Positions 1-13,750 of a stretch of DNA of 64,000 nucleotides are shown here, one piece after another (the first letter of the stretch is position 1; each line of letters begins with the position of its first letter). The DNA is from Hyalella azteca. Taxonomy: Eukaryota; Arthropoda; Malacostraca; Amphipoda; Hyalellidae. The notes beneath the pieces are model-generated. The model searched no databases, was not told where the DNA came from, and was given only the letters and a program-made list of their open reading frames with translations. The position numbers were made by a program, and so were the translations under genes. The stretch spans positions 372,001 to 436,000 of the forward strand of contig NW_025935151.1 in assembly GCF_000764305.2 (NCBI RefSeq). The letters run 5' to 3'.

Positions 1-1319
1 ACAAAGTACAATACTTTGCTGTAAAATCAACCATCACACGACTGGGCTTAGTTCCCCTATCATTACGAAGCCCACATCTAATCGTGTCGGGGTGTAGCGG
101 CCAGCGCGCTTTGTGTTCGACTGGATCACCAGCAAATTTATCGTCTCGTAGTTAGGACAGGGTGCTTTTATTTGCACCGTGCGCAGTGATATTGCTGCCC
201 GCCGTGCTTCCAGTTGTAGGAACACGACTCCTTTATTGGAAAACCGCGTGTTATTGGAGACACGCCTACGTGAATGATTGACAATATTGTGCTCTATAAT
301 GGGTTGCTTGTATTGATATTCATTTTCTGGCAAGGATATGAGCAGTCAGGAAACAGTCTGCCTGGAGTCGTACGTTGAAACTCAAATATGGAGCATTTAG
401 GCAGTAGAATTTAATGTGAAATGACATAAATCCTATACGACGGGAAAACAATTTAATCAATAACTCGGTTCACTCGCTTCATTCGACACGTTTCAAGATA
501 TCCCCAACCATGTAAGTCGCCGGTAAATGTCGCCACAACGCCTCACGCAACAACCCCGTCACTGTCATGCCATGATGCCACATTTTACTCGTGACGAGGT
601 ACATTACCAAGTAACTTGTGACGTGATCACGCCACAAAGTAACTCGTCATCATGCCGTCAAAACCTGATCCTCCGCTAACCAAGTCTCGCTATCACGCCG
701 TCCCAGAACCCAGTGCCAGGACCCTCCCTTGCCACTAATTAAATTCGATACCACGCGCAAAGTTCGAAAGCGAGAATCTAATTACCGCTCACTTCACACT
801 CTTCCATCTCTCTGGTCTCCCACAGTTGCTGAAAGGTCTCGTTGATGCGCGTCTCGGAGTTTAGTTACATATTGCCAGTGCGGGAGCTTCATATCTTGGT
901 GAGTGAGTTACTCCAGATACGTCTTGGCTGTCCAGAGACTTGATTTAGCACACGCAAGTCTCCGCATTATTGTGCTTCTGAAGAGATAAAGTTTGAAATA
1001 TTGCTTTTCGTAACGGCTTATATGAGCCCGGCTGAATTTTGGCCCTTTCCATGGATTTTTGTAGGGCATAACAAATGTTGGTGCTTGAATCTATAAATAT
1101 CGTTGAAATTGAATAAAATCACATACAATGCGCTTCAATGAATTACCGCATATGTGATGAATATCCGTATACTTTTTCGTTGAATCAAATCTTATGTAAA
1201 TATTTAACTTCCTGTGATCCTCTCTATTGTATATCGACTAGTCTTATGTGAAGCCTATATCCATCTATAGATTAAGCGTTCGAAGACTGTATAGAATTTT
1301 CTTCCCTATCAATTTGAGG
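1..1319. other. No gene seen
   Basis: Mixed-composition sequence. Short open frames lack splice signals or recognisable motifs. Confidence 0.5.
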
Positions 1320-1490
1320 GCAGTTTGTTTAATAAGACAGAACGTGTGAACCACAAGGCCAATCAGGGCCCGAACCCCGCACTTCCAACAGTCGATGGAG
1401 AGGAATCAACTAAGCTCAACAATACGGTGATCGATGCAAACGTGGCCTCTTGAACCTAGCAACCACTCGATCACTGAACCCTTTTGACCT
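1320..1490 (-). repeat. Possible tRNA-derived SINE relic
   Basis: On the minus strand TGATCGAGTGG (1473-1463) resembles a pol III A box and GGTTCGGGCCC (1376-1366) a B box, each with one mismatch to consensus. The spacing of about 97 bases is much longer than in an intact tRNA, so this is at best an altered SINE head. Confidence 0.25.
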
Positions 1491-2058
1491 GCACGTATTC
1501 GGGATCACCCTTCTCACTTTCAGTACGTCACATGAACTCGACTTTTTCGCGGCGTATCCTTTTCGGTGGCCTTTGGTGCATCGCGCATCCTCGACCTATG
1601 CGGTCACGGTGGCAAGGTGGAGCCCATATCGAATATCAGAGCAATAAGATTTAATTAGATTAGTTACGTACGGACCGTAGAATCGAGGAGAAAATCCATG
1701 TTTATCTAAAGCAAAAAATTTCTATAGCATATTTTATCCACCTAAAGTATTTTATCCATTTATGCTATTTGACTTGCGTAAATCGATAATTCTATTTTAT
1801 TTTACTGAATGAAAACAGTTATGAAGCGCCATGTATATTAATGAGAAGTTATACCAAAATTATAGATTGCGGCACACTCTAAACTCCGACTCAAACAATC
1901 AACGGCAGACTCATTTAAACGAAGTTCATAAATGTAAAATATTGAATTCTTTAAAGCTTGACTAGGAAATTTTTAACTGCAGTCTTTAGTAATCCAAACA
2001 ATATAAAATAGGAAAACTGTCTACAATCACTTATGGCTGAACTAACCAGCGGTCAATT
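1491..2058. other. No gene seen
   Basis: AT-rich sequence between the SINE-like relic and the first minisatellite. Confidence 0.5.
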
Positions 2059-2338
2059 CAATTGTATCCCCTGATCAGGGGATACTTGTTGATCCCCCTC
2101 TGATCAATTGTATACCCCTGATCCCACTTGTTCATCCTCCTCTGATCAATTGTATCCCCTGGTCCCACTTGTTCATCCCCTTCTGATCAATTGTATCCCC
2201 TGATCCCATTTGTTCATTCCCCTCTGATGTATCCTCTGGTCCCCACTTGTTCATCCCCCTCTGATCAATTGAATCCCCTGGTCCCCACTTGTTCATCCCT
2301 CTCTGATCAATTGCATCCCCTGGTCCCCACTTGTTCAT
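2059..2338. repeat. Minisatellite, unit about 42 bp, about 7 copies
   Basis: Units of 37-46 bp share AATTGTATCCCC, CCCACTTGTTCATCC and CTCTGATC. The first unit carries the palindrome CCCCTGATCAGGGG. The modal 42-bp length equals 14 codons, so the minus strand stays open and reads repeated MNKWGPGD-type peptides. I regard that frame as a by-product of the repeat. Confidence 0.9.
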
Positions 2339-2339
2339 A

Positions 2340-2471
2340 GTGAGTTTTTGTCTGTACAATGGTGAGTTTTTGTCGGTACAATGGTGAGTTTTTGTCTGTA
2401 CAATGGTGAGTTTTGGTCTGTACAATGGTGAGTTTTTGTCTGTAAAATGGTGAATTTTTGTTTGTACAATT
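2340..2471. repeat. Minisatellite, 22-bp unit, 6 copies
   Basis: The array directly abuts the 42-bp array. The unit begins GTGAGTTTTTGTCTGTACAA; copies differ at one to three positions and decay towards the right end. A short degenerate run of GTGCGTATTATCA follows at about 2529-2578. Confidence 0.9.
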
Positions 2472-2579
2472 GTAGGTTTTCTCAGAAAATGGGGAGATTT
2501 ATCAAAAATTGATAATTTTTGCGTGTTATAGTGCGTATTATCAGTGCGTATTAACAAAATAGTGCGTATTATCAATGCG

Positions 2580-4639
2580 ATGCATTTTATCTACGCATTT
2601 CGCTAAATACTTGAAAATGTCCCATCATCTCGCCTGACGTTATATACCAACCAAAAATATCTCTTTTACTTTCCCATTAAATTTCATTTCAAACTAAAAT
2701 GGAGTCTTTTTTATTCCTTTATTAATTTTTTTAAAATCCATTTTGATCTCGACCCCCTCCTCGAGCTCATGGACTCAACAACATGAAGAGCAATCAAGCT
2801 TCGGGCTTTCTTTTTCCTACTCCCCAGTTACAGAAGCTGGACTTGAAAACGGAAACGTTCTTCAAAATGGCACTAATTTGTGAGACGATTTTCTTGCGTA
2901 GAAACAACCTCATCCCCTGAGGGATTTGTGGATGCCGTGCCGGTGTCGCCGCTGCGTACATACTTTGCCCGAGGCGGCCGCGAGTTGCGAACTAATCACG
3001 GCTTCTGATTGGAATCATAGTCGGCAAGGAGTTTTGCAGCCTATTGATCTGGAAGCTGGTTTCTAGCTGCATGTGTACGGTTAATTTCTGCTCTTGCTTT
3101 GGAGCCTTCGTTTTTGGTAGCCCGGAATTTTATTTTTTGACATAATGAGATAACTTCAGGATTAATGCAAATTCGATAACTTCAGGATTTCAGACGATAC
3201 ATTTTCATTTGGATGTATCCAATAATCCTTTCTATCATGATCCACGAGAGTATAAAACTTTAAACTCAATCTATTATATTTATTTAATGATGTAATACCC
3301 AAGTCGCTGGACCTCAAGAGCTCGTGAGCAGTTTTCGGTAGTTAATTATTCAATTACCGATTATTAATAAGGAAAATGAAAAAATACACAACAAATCACA
3401 ATCAATGCGCTGTCTCTACAATGCTTCCAAACGGGGAATTTTCGACGACAAGGTAAACAAATTAAACAAAATATATTCGACAAAAGCAATCCTCTCACCG
3501 CACAACACCTAAGGTTCGTACGCCCCGAAATTGCTGCTATTTCCTGGACTAACTTCTTCAGACGGATGTGATCTTCATTGCAGCGATGATTCATGTCGCT
3601 GCGGTCTATAGGTTTCTACACAGTCACACACAATCTCTATCTTTAAAATACTGTATTTACAATCCCAACGATAGTCTTCGAAATATGAAAATTATACCTA
3701 TTTGATACTTAGTAAATAAGTAACGAAGTAACTTATTGAATCCTTGAAGACAAAAAATGTTGGACGTAATACAGTATTTCAATTGCTTACTTCATTTTTG
3801 AAATAAGGTTTAGTAAAAAATCCTTATAGAAAACTCTTTCTTTAATTTGCAAACTGCTAAAGTAAAGTTAACACATTTATGGATTTGAAGTAATAATTCA
3901 TTAACAAAGCAGATAATGCCGAGATAGGTAACAAAAAATTAAATTACATCATTGTTTACATTTTCTTCAACTCGTGTTTTGAATTTTAGGAATAACGAAA
4001 TAACTTTTTTAACAACGTTATCGTTCAATCGTATTGAGGGTATTGATACATGAGAAAACCAAGACGAAATTTCGGATCGCAGAAAATTTTTCACGTGAAA
4101 TTTTAGGGCTGCGTGTGTTTGTGCCAGCAATCAATATCTATCACCTCATTTGGGAAGAAAATTGCAGCATCCGGAAGCGCTTCTCACAATACGACCAACA
4201 TAAATATCGGCCGTGCGAAACCGATACCAAGACGATATTCCCTGACTCATATTGACTTGTCAAGTGCACGCCGCCGGATCGCATTGCACAAGAAATCACC
4301 AGTGAATCCTAGACGCATTTCAACATCGGGAATCAGTAAATTCTTTACCACTACGTCGCCTCCTAATAGAAGGCATCTGAATTGAATGGATAGAACAAAT
4401 TGTTGATTTTCGATTAATGAATAATCTGAACATCAATATTTCACATTAAAATAAATTTATCCTTGATGAATATTGAAATCGTAGAAATTCTCTTCGGGAA
4501 CCATGATATTTGAATGCTAAATCAAGAGATATTTTCTACTGCAAATATTAATTTAATTTTCATCACAGTTCTCTGTAAACATTTGCCATCAATAACTAAG
4601 AACGACATTTTCCGTAAAAATCACCTAAATGAACAATTT
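2580..4639. other. No gene seen
   Basis: AT-rich. A GC-richer patch at about 2890-3060 and a twofold GATAACTTCAGGATT at 3148-3190 are the only marks. Confidence 0.5.
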
Positions 4640-5090
4640 TATGCTGTTTTATGCCAAAATAACCAAGTTTATAGGGCGGTTGCCAGAAGTGCACATAAAT
4701 CGCGGCAATGGAGAGAGGCGCTCTATATATAAGAGGACCCGGACCAGCCCGGCAGGAGTTTGCAAAGGAAGTCGGCCTCTGGAGTTGAGAGGATGTGCCG
4801 GTCGCTGGCTGCTTTGTATAGATGCGTCTCTTTATGGGACGCCACCGACATTATTTGTCTGGCGCACTGCGGAGAGTCAAAGCGGCCAGCAATTAACAGC
4901 CCAACCCAAATTGTCCTACGTGTAAATATATCATGAATTGTGCCTTTGAATATGCTATTCTTGAATAAAAACGTCCTGTGGAAGTTATTAGCTTAAGGAG
5001 TTGTGGATGTCGGTGGCGTCTTTTGAGCGCCCGGGCTTCGCAATAGGAAGGGACAAAGGGTGAGATAATAGCGGGTGACACGAGCTGGTG
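4640..5090 (+). mobile_element. Possible solo-LTR relic of a retrotransposon
   Basis: A GC-richer island holds CTATATATAAGAGG (TATA box, about 4722-4735), a GC-rich stretch downstream, then AATAAAAACGTCCTG (about 4965) and an end in TGACA (5080), followed after five bases by TGGTGCGACTC, which could be a primer-binding site. This order is that of an LTR. No second LTR, target duplication or gag-pol remains were found, and the left boundary is unknown. Confidence 0.3.
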
Positions 5091-6461
5091 CGACTCTAAG
5101 ACTTTATTGCGTGGATAAAATGATCAACCTTACCAAAGTCGGTGTTTGCATCTAAACAAAATGAGTAATAACTTGTTGTTTCTGAAAACACACTTACTTA
5201 TGTTTGAAAATTATTCATTTGAGCAGAATTTAAGTGTTGAGAAAAAGTTTAAAGTATGAAAAAATAACTGCTCATAGTCTTGACGCAAGAAAAATTTATA
5301 AGTTGATACGACTAAATCTTCAATACTACTTCAATACAAAATTTAAAAAAATTTCAACTATAACAATCCATATGTACTGCCAAAAAACTAAGTAACAACA
5401 ATGATCTGTTAAAAGTAATATTTCGATAAAATAAGTGGAATTAGATCAATTTCTCTGGACCTCATATATGTGAACTTCCACCTGCTATTTGTTCAACATT
5501 TCATGTAAAATCGTTACAAGTATTTTCGCGAAATATCCTGAACGACAACAAAAGCCTTACAATTAATGAAACGAAATTAGGTGGCCAGAATAGAGCAAAA
5601 TTCTACTGTTAGCGCAACTGCGCTATTCCTAGCCGACGTAACACTTGAATGCGTTAAAAATACTGCCATTACGTTCAGCTTACATATCCTCAACGTCATC
5701 GGATATTTGTTCTCTAAGCCACGCGTGTAACCTCAAGCCTCTCTTTTTCTGGTACTCAATCGTCCTCTTTTAGGTCCTTATGTCAAGGGTGCAAGAGAAT
5801 CAAGACTCTCCTCCTTGAAAGCTGACACCAGGAGTCAGGTTGAGTCTGGGTGTGAAGTACGAAACGTGATCTTCAGCCGCCGAATATCTAGGCAGAATTG
5901 CCGGTGGCCAACCATGCGTGGCTGAAAGTCTACCGGGATTACCAGTTGCGCCATACCCATATTCGCGACTCAAAATTGAATGCTTCTGCTATTACTCAAG
6001 AATTTTAATATTGAATATTTTTCCGCGTAATTTCGATTCTTTTTGTCTTTAATATTCAGTATTACATTCTCACAGTATCTAAAATTTATGTGAATAAAGA
6101 GATTTCGTTTGTTGTAGACAATGGTCTCAGTGTCAACCGAGCCTTCAATTGAAGCGATCGAGAAAGTTCATACAATTTTAATAATATGATCGATATTGCC
6201 TAACTGTAATAAATGCGAATATATATATATTTTCTGAAAGTTAATAATTATAGACAATTATATTCAAGAATAAAATTGCACACTATATCATATGTATACA
6301 TACAACGCTAACACAAATGAACATTTCGTGGCACCGGAAATAAATTACACAAAATATCCGAGCCTCATTAAAAATGCATCAAGGAAAATAATCAGTTTAC
6401 CAGTCCTCTCTGCGACCATAAAAATTCTTGGTTTCTAGTAGTAGTAGCACAAATAATTCTA
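5091..6461. other. No gene seen
   Basis: AT-rich. A GC-richer patch at 5690-5970 has no open frame or motif that I recognise. Confidence 0.5.
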
Positions 6462-6559
6462 GACGAGCAACATTTGCTCGTCGTATAATGCCATGCCTCG
6501 TGAATACGCGCGACGTCTGCTCAGCGCTGTCGGAACTATCGTTCGTATTTCAGACGTCG
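6462..6559. repeat. Cluster of perfect inverted repeats in a CpG-rich patch
   Basis: GACGAGCAA faces its complement at 6474-6482 across a CAT loop (9-bp stem). CGACGTCTG (6511-6519) faces CAGACGTCG (6551-6559). The patch is richer in CpG than its surroundings. Confidence 0.6.
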
Positions 6560-8817
6560 ACGAGACATTCTATTCTTGACCTGCTGCACTCATTATAAAT
6601 CATCCGCAAATAAGCACGGCGAAAAATTTGCTCTTGGGTGGGCACTTCCAAACCGCTACTGATATTCAGAAATAGTTGATGTATTTCTGCTATTTCGTTT
6701 TAACTTGAAAGTATCGTACTTGTTTAAGGCCAGGGACTTAGTTTCGTCCTTGACTTTTATAAATTGACAATGGAAAATTTGCGATAAATAATTAGAGCAT
6801 TTTTAATAATGAACGAAAATTCGTTTACTTTTTAACCAAAAAATTATCTATATTTAAAGAATTAGCGGTACAGGGTTCTAGAATCTAGCATCATAAAGTA
6901 TACATACCGTACACGATTGTAGGATTAGCCCCAATGATATTGTAAAATCATTTCGATGCATTTTTTTCTGATGAAATATGCAAGAACGCTGAGTATTACG
7001 CAGGAGCACTAAACATTCACGAATCCTCTTAAGCAAAACCGGCAGTGGAAAGAACATGATATTCTTTTAAGATTCACTTTGTGACACGCAGAACTATCTA
7101 GTAGAAGCCTATCAGCTTGTCGACCACTGCTGCAGACATCGTCAGAAGCTGTAATGAACACTATAGCATCAGTACTGCTTCAATACAATAAACATTTATT
7201 GTTTCGCAATGAAATGTACCTATTCAATTCGATATAGCGTCATTTACCATTTTATGAGTAGACATTAGATGAAAATTAGCAAAATACAAAATAAACGGAC
7301 ATAAATGAATTGACAGTAGCAGAGTTTTCTTCAATATCTATCTTTCTCATTTTATGAGCCTGGTTTTCATGTACCACAGTGATGTGCCATTGCAAAGATA
7401 TAAATTTGTATCTCGAGTAATAATAGAAATACGTCAATAACCAAATGTATGAAAATTATCCCTCCATCCCATAATCAAAACTTGTATTCCACAATTGTTT
7501 AATTTATCTCCAGGTATTTCAGTTCTCATGACTTTCGTGCAAAACCATGAGCTTTTGTGTCAGTCGATCTCTTCAAACTTCTTCTCAAAAGTGGCTCATG
7601 TCAGAGGCAACTTTCACGTTAAGTTTTGAGCAGCGTTTGAAGAATGAGATGGAAGTGCAAGACCGCCTCACACCGGCGCGCAATATTACAAATGCAAATG
7701 AGACAGTAGGTAATGTGCCACGACTCAAGGCTGCAAGATGAGCATCGCCAAGTGAATATTAGAAAATCTTTTCAGGGATATTGCTATCGCTTGTCCCAAA
7801 TTGTCGCATTACGAAAAACTGCTTCCAACTTATATGTAAATGATTGGAATGGGATTGCCGATTAAAAAATGGAGGAACAAAATTTTGTTGAAAGATTCTT
7901 GCTTGAATTAGGGATCTCAAATAAGCTCTGCAGAAAATGTGGTCGAATGAATTCTGCAATGCATGAAATGAAGTGTAAACCCTTCTCATCAAATTCTCTA
8001 GAATAAAAACACTATTTTTTTAACTTAGCGTTGTGCAATCATCGTATCAATAAGAAAATACTTCAACTTAGTCGATGAGCAAACCAAAAATTGCAGTAAA
8101 TGTTCAATGATTTCCCTTCATTCATCCTAAGGTAAAATTTCTATTTGTTGGTGCGCATCCTTCATTTGAATATAAAGTTTATTTCTGAATAGGAATAATT
8201 GCTCTATATTAGTATTTTTCATCGAAGATATAAATAATAGAATCTTCTCTTTGGCCACCAAACCGTACTACGAGCAAACGCTGAACATTTTGCTAGCATA
8301 GAAACAGGTAAAAGAAAACATTCGCTGTCGTGTTCACTGAGCGATGCCATGCAAAGCCTCGTATAAAAATGAATGCTAATTTTACCTTGATCTCTTAATT
8401 GTACTTCAGAGCGAGAGCAATTTTTAACGCCTACACGTATAGCGCTACCGCGTGTTCAGCCATCAAAAGTTCCTCTGTTCGTCTATCCTATGAGAAATTG
8501 AAGGCCATGTGATGGCAGCACAACAACGTACTTCAGTTGCCCTAAGTTTGCTGTAGGAAGAATTTAATTGCTATAAAATGAAGACATGCACTTGACGTTA
8601 TCCGTCAATTATAAAATGAGACGCCTATAAGAGGAACGATAATTTACATCTGATAATTTACTAATTACTCAATCGTGATTCAAGAAAATGCAGCAATTTG
8701 AAGAAAGCTTACTTGTGAGAATTCTAGTATGTGTCGATTATACATACTGAAGAATATGTATAGTAAATGTTTGAATAACATTCATGGTGTTATTCATGGT
8801 ATTCATGAATAACATTC
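6560..8817. other. No gene seen
   Basis: AT-rich, with only short chance open frames of 60-80 codons. Confidence 0.5.
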
Positions 8818-8850
8818 ATTAGATACATAAATTCAATTTATGTATCTAAT
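8818..8850. repeat. Perfect 15-bp inverted repeat with a 3-base loop
   Basis: ATTAGATACATAAAT (8818-8832), TCA, then the exact complement (8836-8850). It lies just after short repeats of TATTCATGGT/ATTCATGAATAA and before a TAT-rich microsatellite at about 8880-8920. Confidence 0.85.
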
Positions 8851-8920
8851 ACATAAATAAAATTATGACATAACAATAAATAAATATTATTATTATATAT
8901 ATATATTATTATTGAAATAG

Positions 8921-11900
8921 AAATATGATATATAGAAACAAGGAAAATAAATTCTCCACTCAAGTCTTTGACTTATCTGTGCCGTTGACGCATAAAAAAC
9001 ACGTTCAAAATAACCTATTCAACAGTTACGTCACTTACGGTATTTCGACATAACATGCAGTATGAGGAAAATGATTTGTCGAGTGACGCTCAACGGCAAC
9101 AACAAACTTACCACACATTCTGAGACGACAAATACGAGAACAAGTTGCGAATTCTACGAAAAATTATGCTACATTTGAAACAATTATGTTATTGAATGTC
9201 AGAAATAGGAATTCATTAATTATATTAGCTTTCAAAAACTTACATTGAAACGCTTGGCGTTTCAGTGAATTGCCATGAACTTCGCTTTATTTAGAGGATA
9301 TGCACGGTCCTAATTACAGAAATTCCTTTCTATTTAATGAAAATTACGTAGTTGCCGAAAGAAATAATACACATACAGTAACTCGATACATTTTAATAAA
9401 TGAACACATAAACCAATTAAAATGAACTAATATCCGAGCTTAGAACAATGTATAGAAGTATTATTTATAGCACCGAAATAATGTGGACAGTTTAGACACG
9501 GGCTGCGAAGAACTGAATAAGCATTACAATTTCTGCCACGACATCTATTAATCTGCCATAATAAAAATCAGATGAGCTAGTAAACCAGCGGAGCGTATGA
9601 GAAATTGCAGAAACAATTTTTCAATCAATCTTAAAAGAAGTTAGTAAAAACAATCTTTAAATCATGGATAAAAAATTCGTAAAAACAATTTTTACGCGTA
9701 CAGTTATGAAGAACTATGTATGGTCATGACGAATTCCAGTTAATTCACAATATTTTTATAAAAAATTAAATAATTGACTAATTTAATAAAAACAGAATAA
9801 TAATCAAATTTATAAAATTAAAATCTTGAAACTCTTATCAGTTATCCCACAGGAATCCATCCGTATTCGAATAGTCATATGGCTGTATTCGTAAATTTAA
9901 TGTATTGAATTGAATCTATCCTTTCATTTTTGCTGAGTGCGGCAATTGAATTTATGAAGAGAACTGTATTCATTAATATTGGTTACAAGTATTTATACAG
10001 TTTTTCCATTTGTTGCGCAAATTTGTGATAAATTCGCCAAGAAACTTTTTATTTCCTGGAAATTTTGTTGCAATTGAATGTTAACATTAAAAATGAAACT
10101 GAAACAAAATTTGTTCGTTTAGTTGTTCTAAGTAGGGAATCAAAATTTTGTATAACAAGATCTTTGAAATCATTGAATTTCGAATAATTCTATATAGAAA
10201 TCAAATCCCTTGCAGAAATTTGTAGAGCCTTTATTGACTTGTTGTGTACGAGATACAGAATGAATGCCGTGACAAATAAGAACTAATTCTGACATATATT
10301 ACTCTAATATTTAATCTTGAGCTGTGAAATTTTCTAATTTACATCTCTTGCAAGCACAGATGACATCTCTTCTTCCTCTTTTGCGCGGCCCACCTCGCGA
10401 GCTCGAGCTCGAGAGCTTCAAAGAGAGCTGTGTTGTATATTGTGTCACGTCTACGAGAGCACCTCAGGTAAACACTACACAGGGTAAGTGTTTACATCCT
10501 CACCCTTTAGTAGCCGTCAAGAAACGCTGCTTACACGCCCTGGGAACGCCTCTTAGTCTAGAGCTGCAGTGGACGAGAAATTTTTCTTGAACAGGAAGTG
10601 CAAAATTTACAAACCTGAGCCCTCGTTAAACGTAGACGCGCACACGGGGCGTGAGAGCAGGCAAATGCTGAGCTCGGTGTGACTACGTGACTTGTTTATA
10701 TTTTAAATATATATAAAATACGCATAGTCTGTGACACTAAATAAATTTATTATTTACTATTTGGGTCTTGCTGATTACTGAGTTCACTCAATCCTATTTA
10801 TTGATTCACTAAGGGACATTATTTCTAAATATTCAAGATCGATGCTTATATAACAAACATTTTCAGTTCGTGTATGTCTTCCTCGGCAAGTTAGTTTGCT
10901 TTCAAATGTTTAATAGTGAAGCTTTCCATTTACCAAACGAAATTTTTCCATTCATGGCGCATTGGTAAATTGGATCGTTTGCTCGAGTATTAATGATTTT
11001 TTTACCAATGATTAAAGATTGATACAAGATTTTTGCTAATTCTTTATTTTTATTATTCGCTGTATTAAATTTTTTCAACTTTTCATTCACTATGAATGAG
11101 AGATATGTAAAGACACATAGATAGAGACCTATATTTCTATATTATTTCTTAAGCCACTTGCAATCGTGAATAATAATGAAATATTCTTTCCAGATTAAAA
11201 TATCACAGCAGGTTCTGATTCAGAATCAATTTAATTTCCCTTGCGATCTTATAAGTAAGTAATATTGTCAGTAAGTGATTATCTTATAAGTAAGTGATTG
11301 TTTCGAGCTCGAATTGTTTCACTATTACAGCTCGATTTTTTCGAGTACATTTTTGGCAGCAAGTTTCGTTCATTCAAAGTAGGTGACCGCATAGGTCTGA
11401 ACGAGCGATGTTCTAACGTTATTAATACCGGGCTCATGAGCTTCTGCGTGCACAGCGACGCGCGTCATTCAAAACAAAGACCATCGCTATTACGCTTCGC
11501 CGCTGGAATGTGTTTTCAATTCTGATTTGAAAACACCCTTTCTTTCGGATCTCTTTTTCGTAGCTTACCCGAAAAGTCCAGTGGAGTGGAATTCGAGGTA
11601 TTCATGCTCCTTGGATATCCGTAAAATTGTGCCGCAATGAAATGCAAATCTTGCATTGAACGGAAAATAAAATACAAAGAATTTGTAAAGGCAGAAAGCG
11701 GGATGGGAATCCATTAGCTTGGTTCACGGCAGGCAAAATCAGTGCGTGAAAACTGTTTTCTTTGGAAACGACATTCGCAGGCAGCGTGCTATTTCCATAC
11801 GAGCAATCAATGTCACATCTTTTATACAGGCTGCCAGATTAAACGTGAGGTCAGGGCTCGAATATCCAGCGTCTCCAATTACTTAGAGAAATAAAAAAAG

Positions 11901-13750
11901 TTCTTTTTATTATTTAGAATGCTGTAGAGAAATTTATTTGGAAGATTTTTATTGCTGCGTTGTTGAATTGATTGCTTAATAATTCTTCAAGCGAATTGGT
12001 TAGCCATTTATGGAGTGGAGCTTTGAAGCAGAGGCGGTCAGTGTTAGTCGATTAAGCCTCATGATTTTCTACCGTAATTATCAAATTAGATCGAATTTTA
12101 GCGAAAATTTTAGCGAATTTTAGTCGAAACTTTCAAGCTTCTGAGTGAAAATTTGCAATATTATATATTTTTTTAATATTTCCAATGACGAATTCGAAGC
12201 AATTCATAAAATTTTATGTTCAGTGCACTCAAAATCTAAATTTAACTGGCGCGACTGTAGAGCCGGTAATAGTAAAGCTTTGATTCACAACTCTGTCGAA
12301 CTGGTATTTATTTACAAAATGTACTTCCTTAAAAAGCGTCGCACTCCCCATATATGGCTGCCATCGACCAATATGCATGATGCACTTTAAGAATGCAAAT
12401 CTCGTAGTGGAACCAGATTGTAAAACATGGCGTTACTCGATCCCCCCGCCAGTTTTTCGTTTGCTTTTCTGCTACTAAAATACTGGTGCCTTGTCGTACG
12501 TTGGTTACTTTTTTTTCCACTACGGAAGAACGGCAATTTTGCATGCGTGGGCATCATCTCAATTATGTAATGTACACATGAAAAAATTGGGCAGCCGTTT
12601 AATAATAACGGCGAAAATTATATTAATTTCCTAGATCAACTATTTGAATTTTGTTTGCGCAAAGATTTTCGTATCATAGTTATACGGGCAAATTTATGAC
12701 TGCTGAAGCTGTGAATAGGCCATACATACTAATACTTACGACAAAATTTACAATCTTCTGTTGGAGCTGACAGTTATGTGCTGCGTTGAAATGAATTGTA
12801 AATCTGTGTTCAGCATGGCTTCTGAGTTAACATCTTGCTTTGTAAATTCATGCAAGATTACTTAGGTAGAATTAGAATAATTCTTCCGGGTATGTCCGAT
12901 CAAATGTCACGCGCAAGACTTTTTCACATGGTTTGTAAGCGCCTCTTGAGGTACGTGATATCCTGCTCTCCCGGAGGCTCCATCTCATAATCTTCTCCAG
13001 ACCTCATGTTTAATTTCAATTATGGGCCTGAAATCGCAAGGCTTCTCTCAATTTCACAGTCACTTATGATCGAATCTACCAGAGTTATTCTCGAAGATGA
13101 TACAGCAGTTAGTCATTACATGCAAACGAAGCTGAAACTCATGGCTACTCATGATCGTTTTCATCGAGTATTCGATGTGTGTTGTTGAATGTACAATAAT
13201 TAATTATTAAAATTCGCTCATTTCGTCAAGTATTTTTTTAATTAGAAAATTAGACATTAAAGACAAATGATGAAATAACTATAAAAGGTTCTATAACTCA
13301 GAGAATGTTTTAAATTTCTATAAAAAACCTAAGTTTGTGTGATTTTCTTCCGAAAATGATGTACGTTATGATAATTTGGTATAATGAATTTGTCATTCTG
13401 TAAAATTACTAAATTTTTGGCGGCAAAAAATATTTAAGAATGGTTGCCAAAAAATGTGGGTTAAGATTGAAGTTAATTCGTTGTATTAAACTGTAATATT
13501 CGAATGTTTATAAGATATAACCAATCATGTAACAAACGATTGATCACTTCAAGCCGCTTGAGGAATATGACATTGTAGGTTGTGTTTCCATGGTACCGAA
13601 ATTCGGGCTAAATTTGAGAGATAATTAATTTCAGTCTGGTATTCAAACATGGCAGCTTTTCAGTGCATTACGTAGGACAATTTTCTTACGATTCAGATGC
13701 CCGCATAGTAACTAATTGCGTAAAAAACACACCGAGTGTAAGCTTTTTAA
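8921..13750. other. No gene seen
   Basis: AT-rich. An 88-codon plus-strand frame at 10324-10590 contains GAGCTCGAGCTCGAGAGC and no recognisable domain. A small repeat of AATTTTAGCGAA lies near 12090-12120. Confidence 0.5.
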
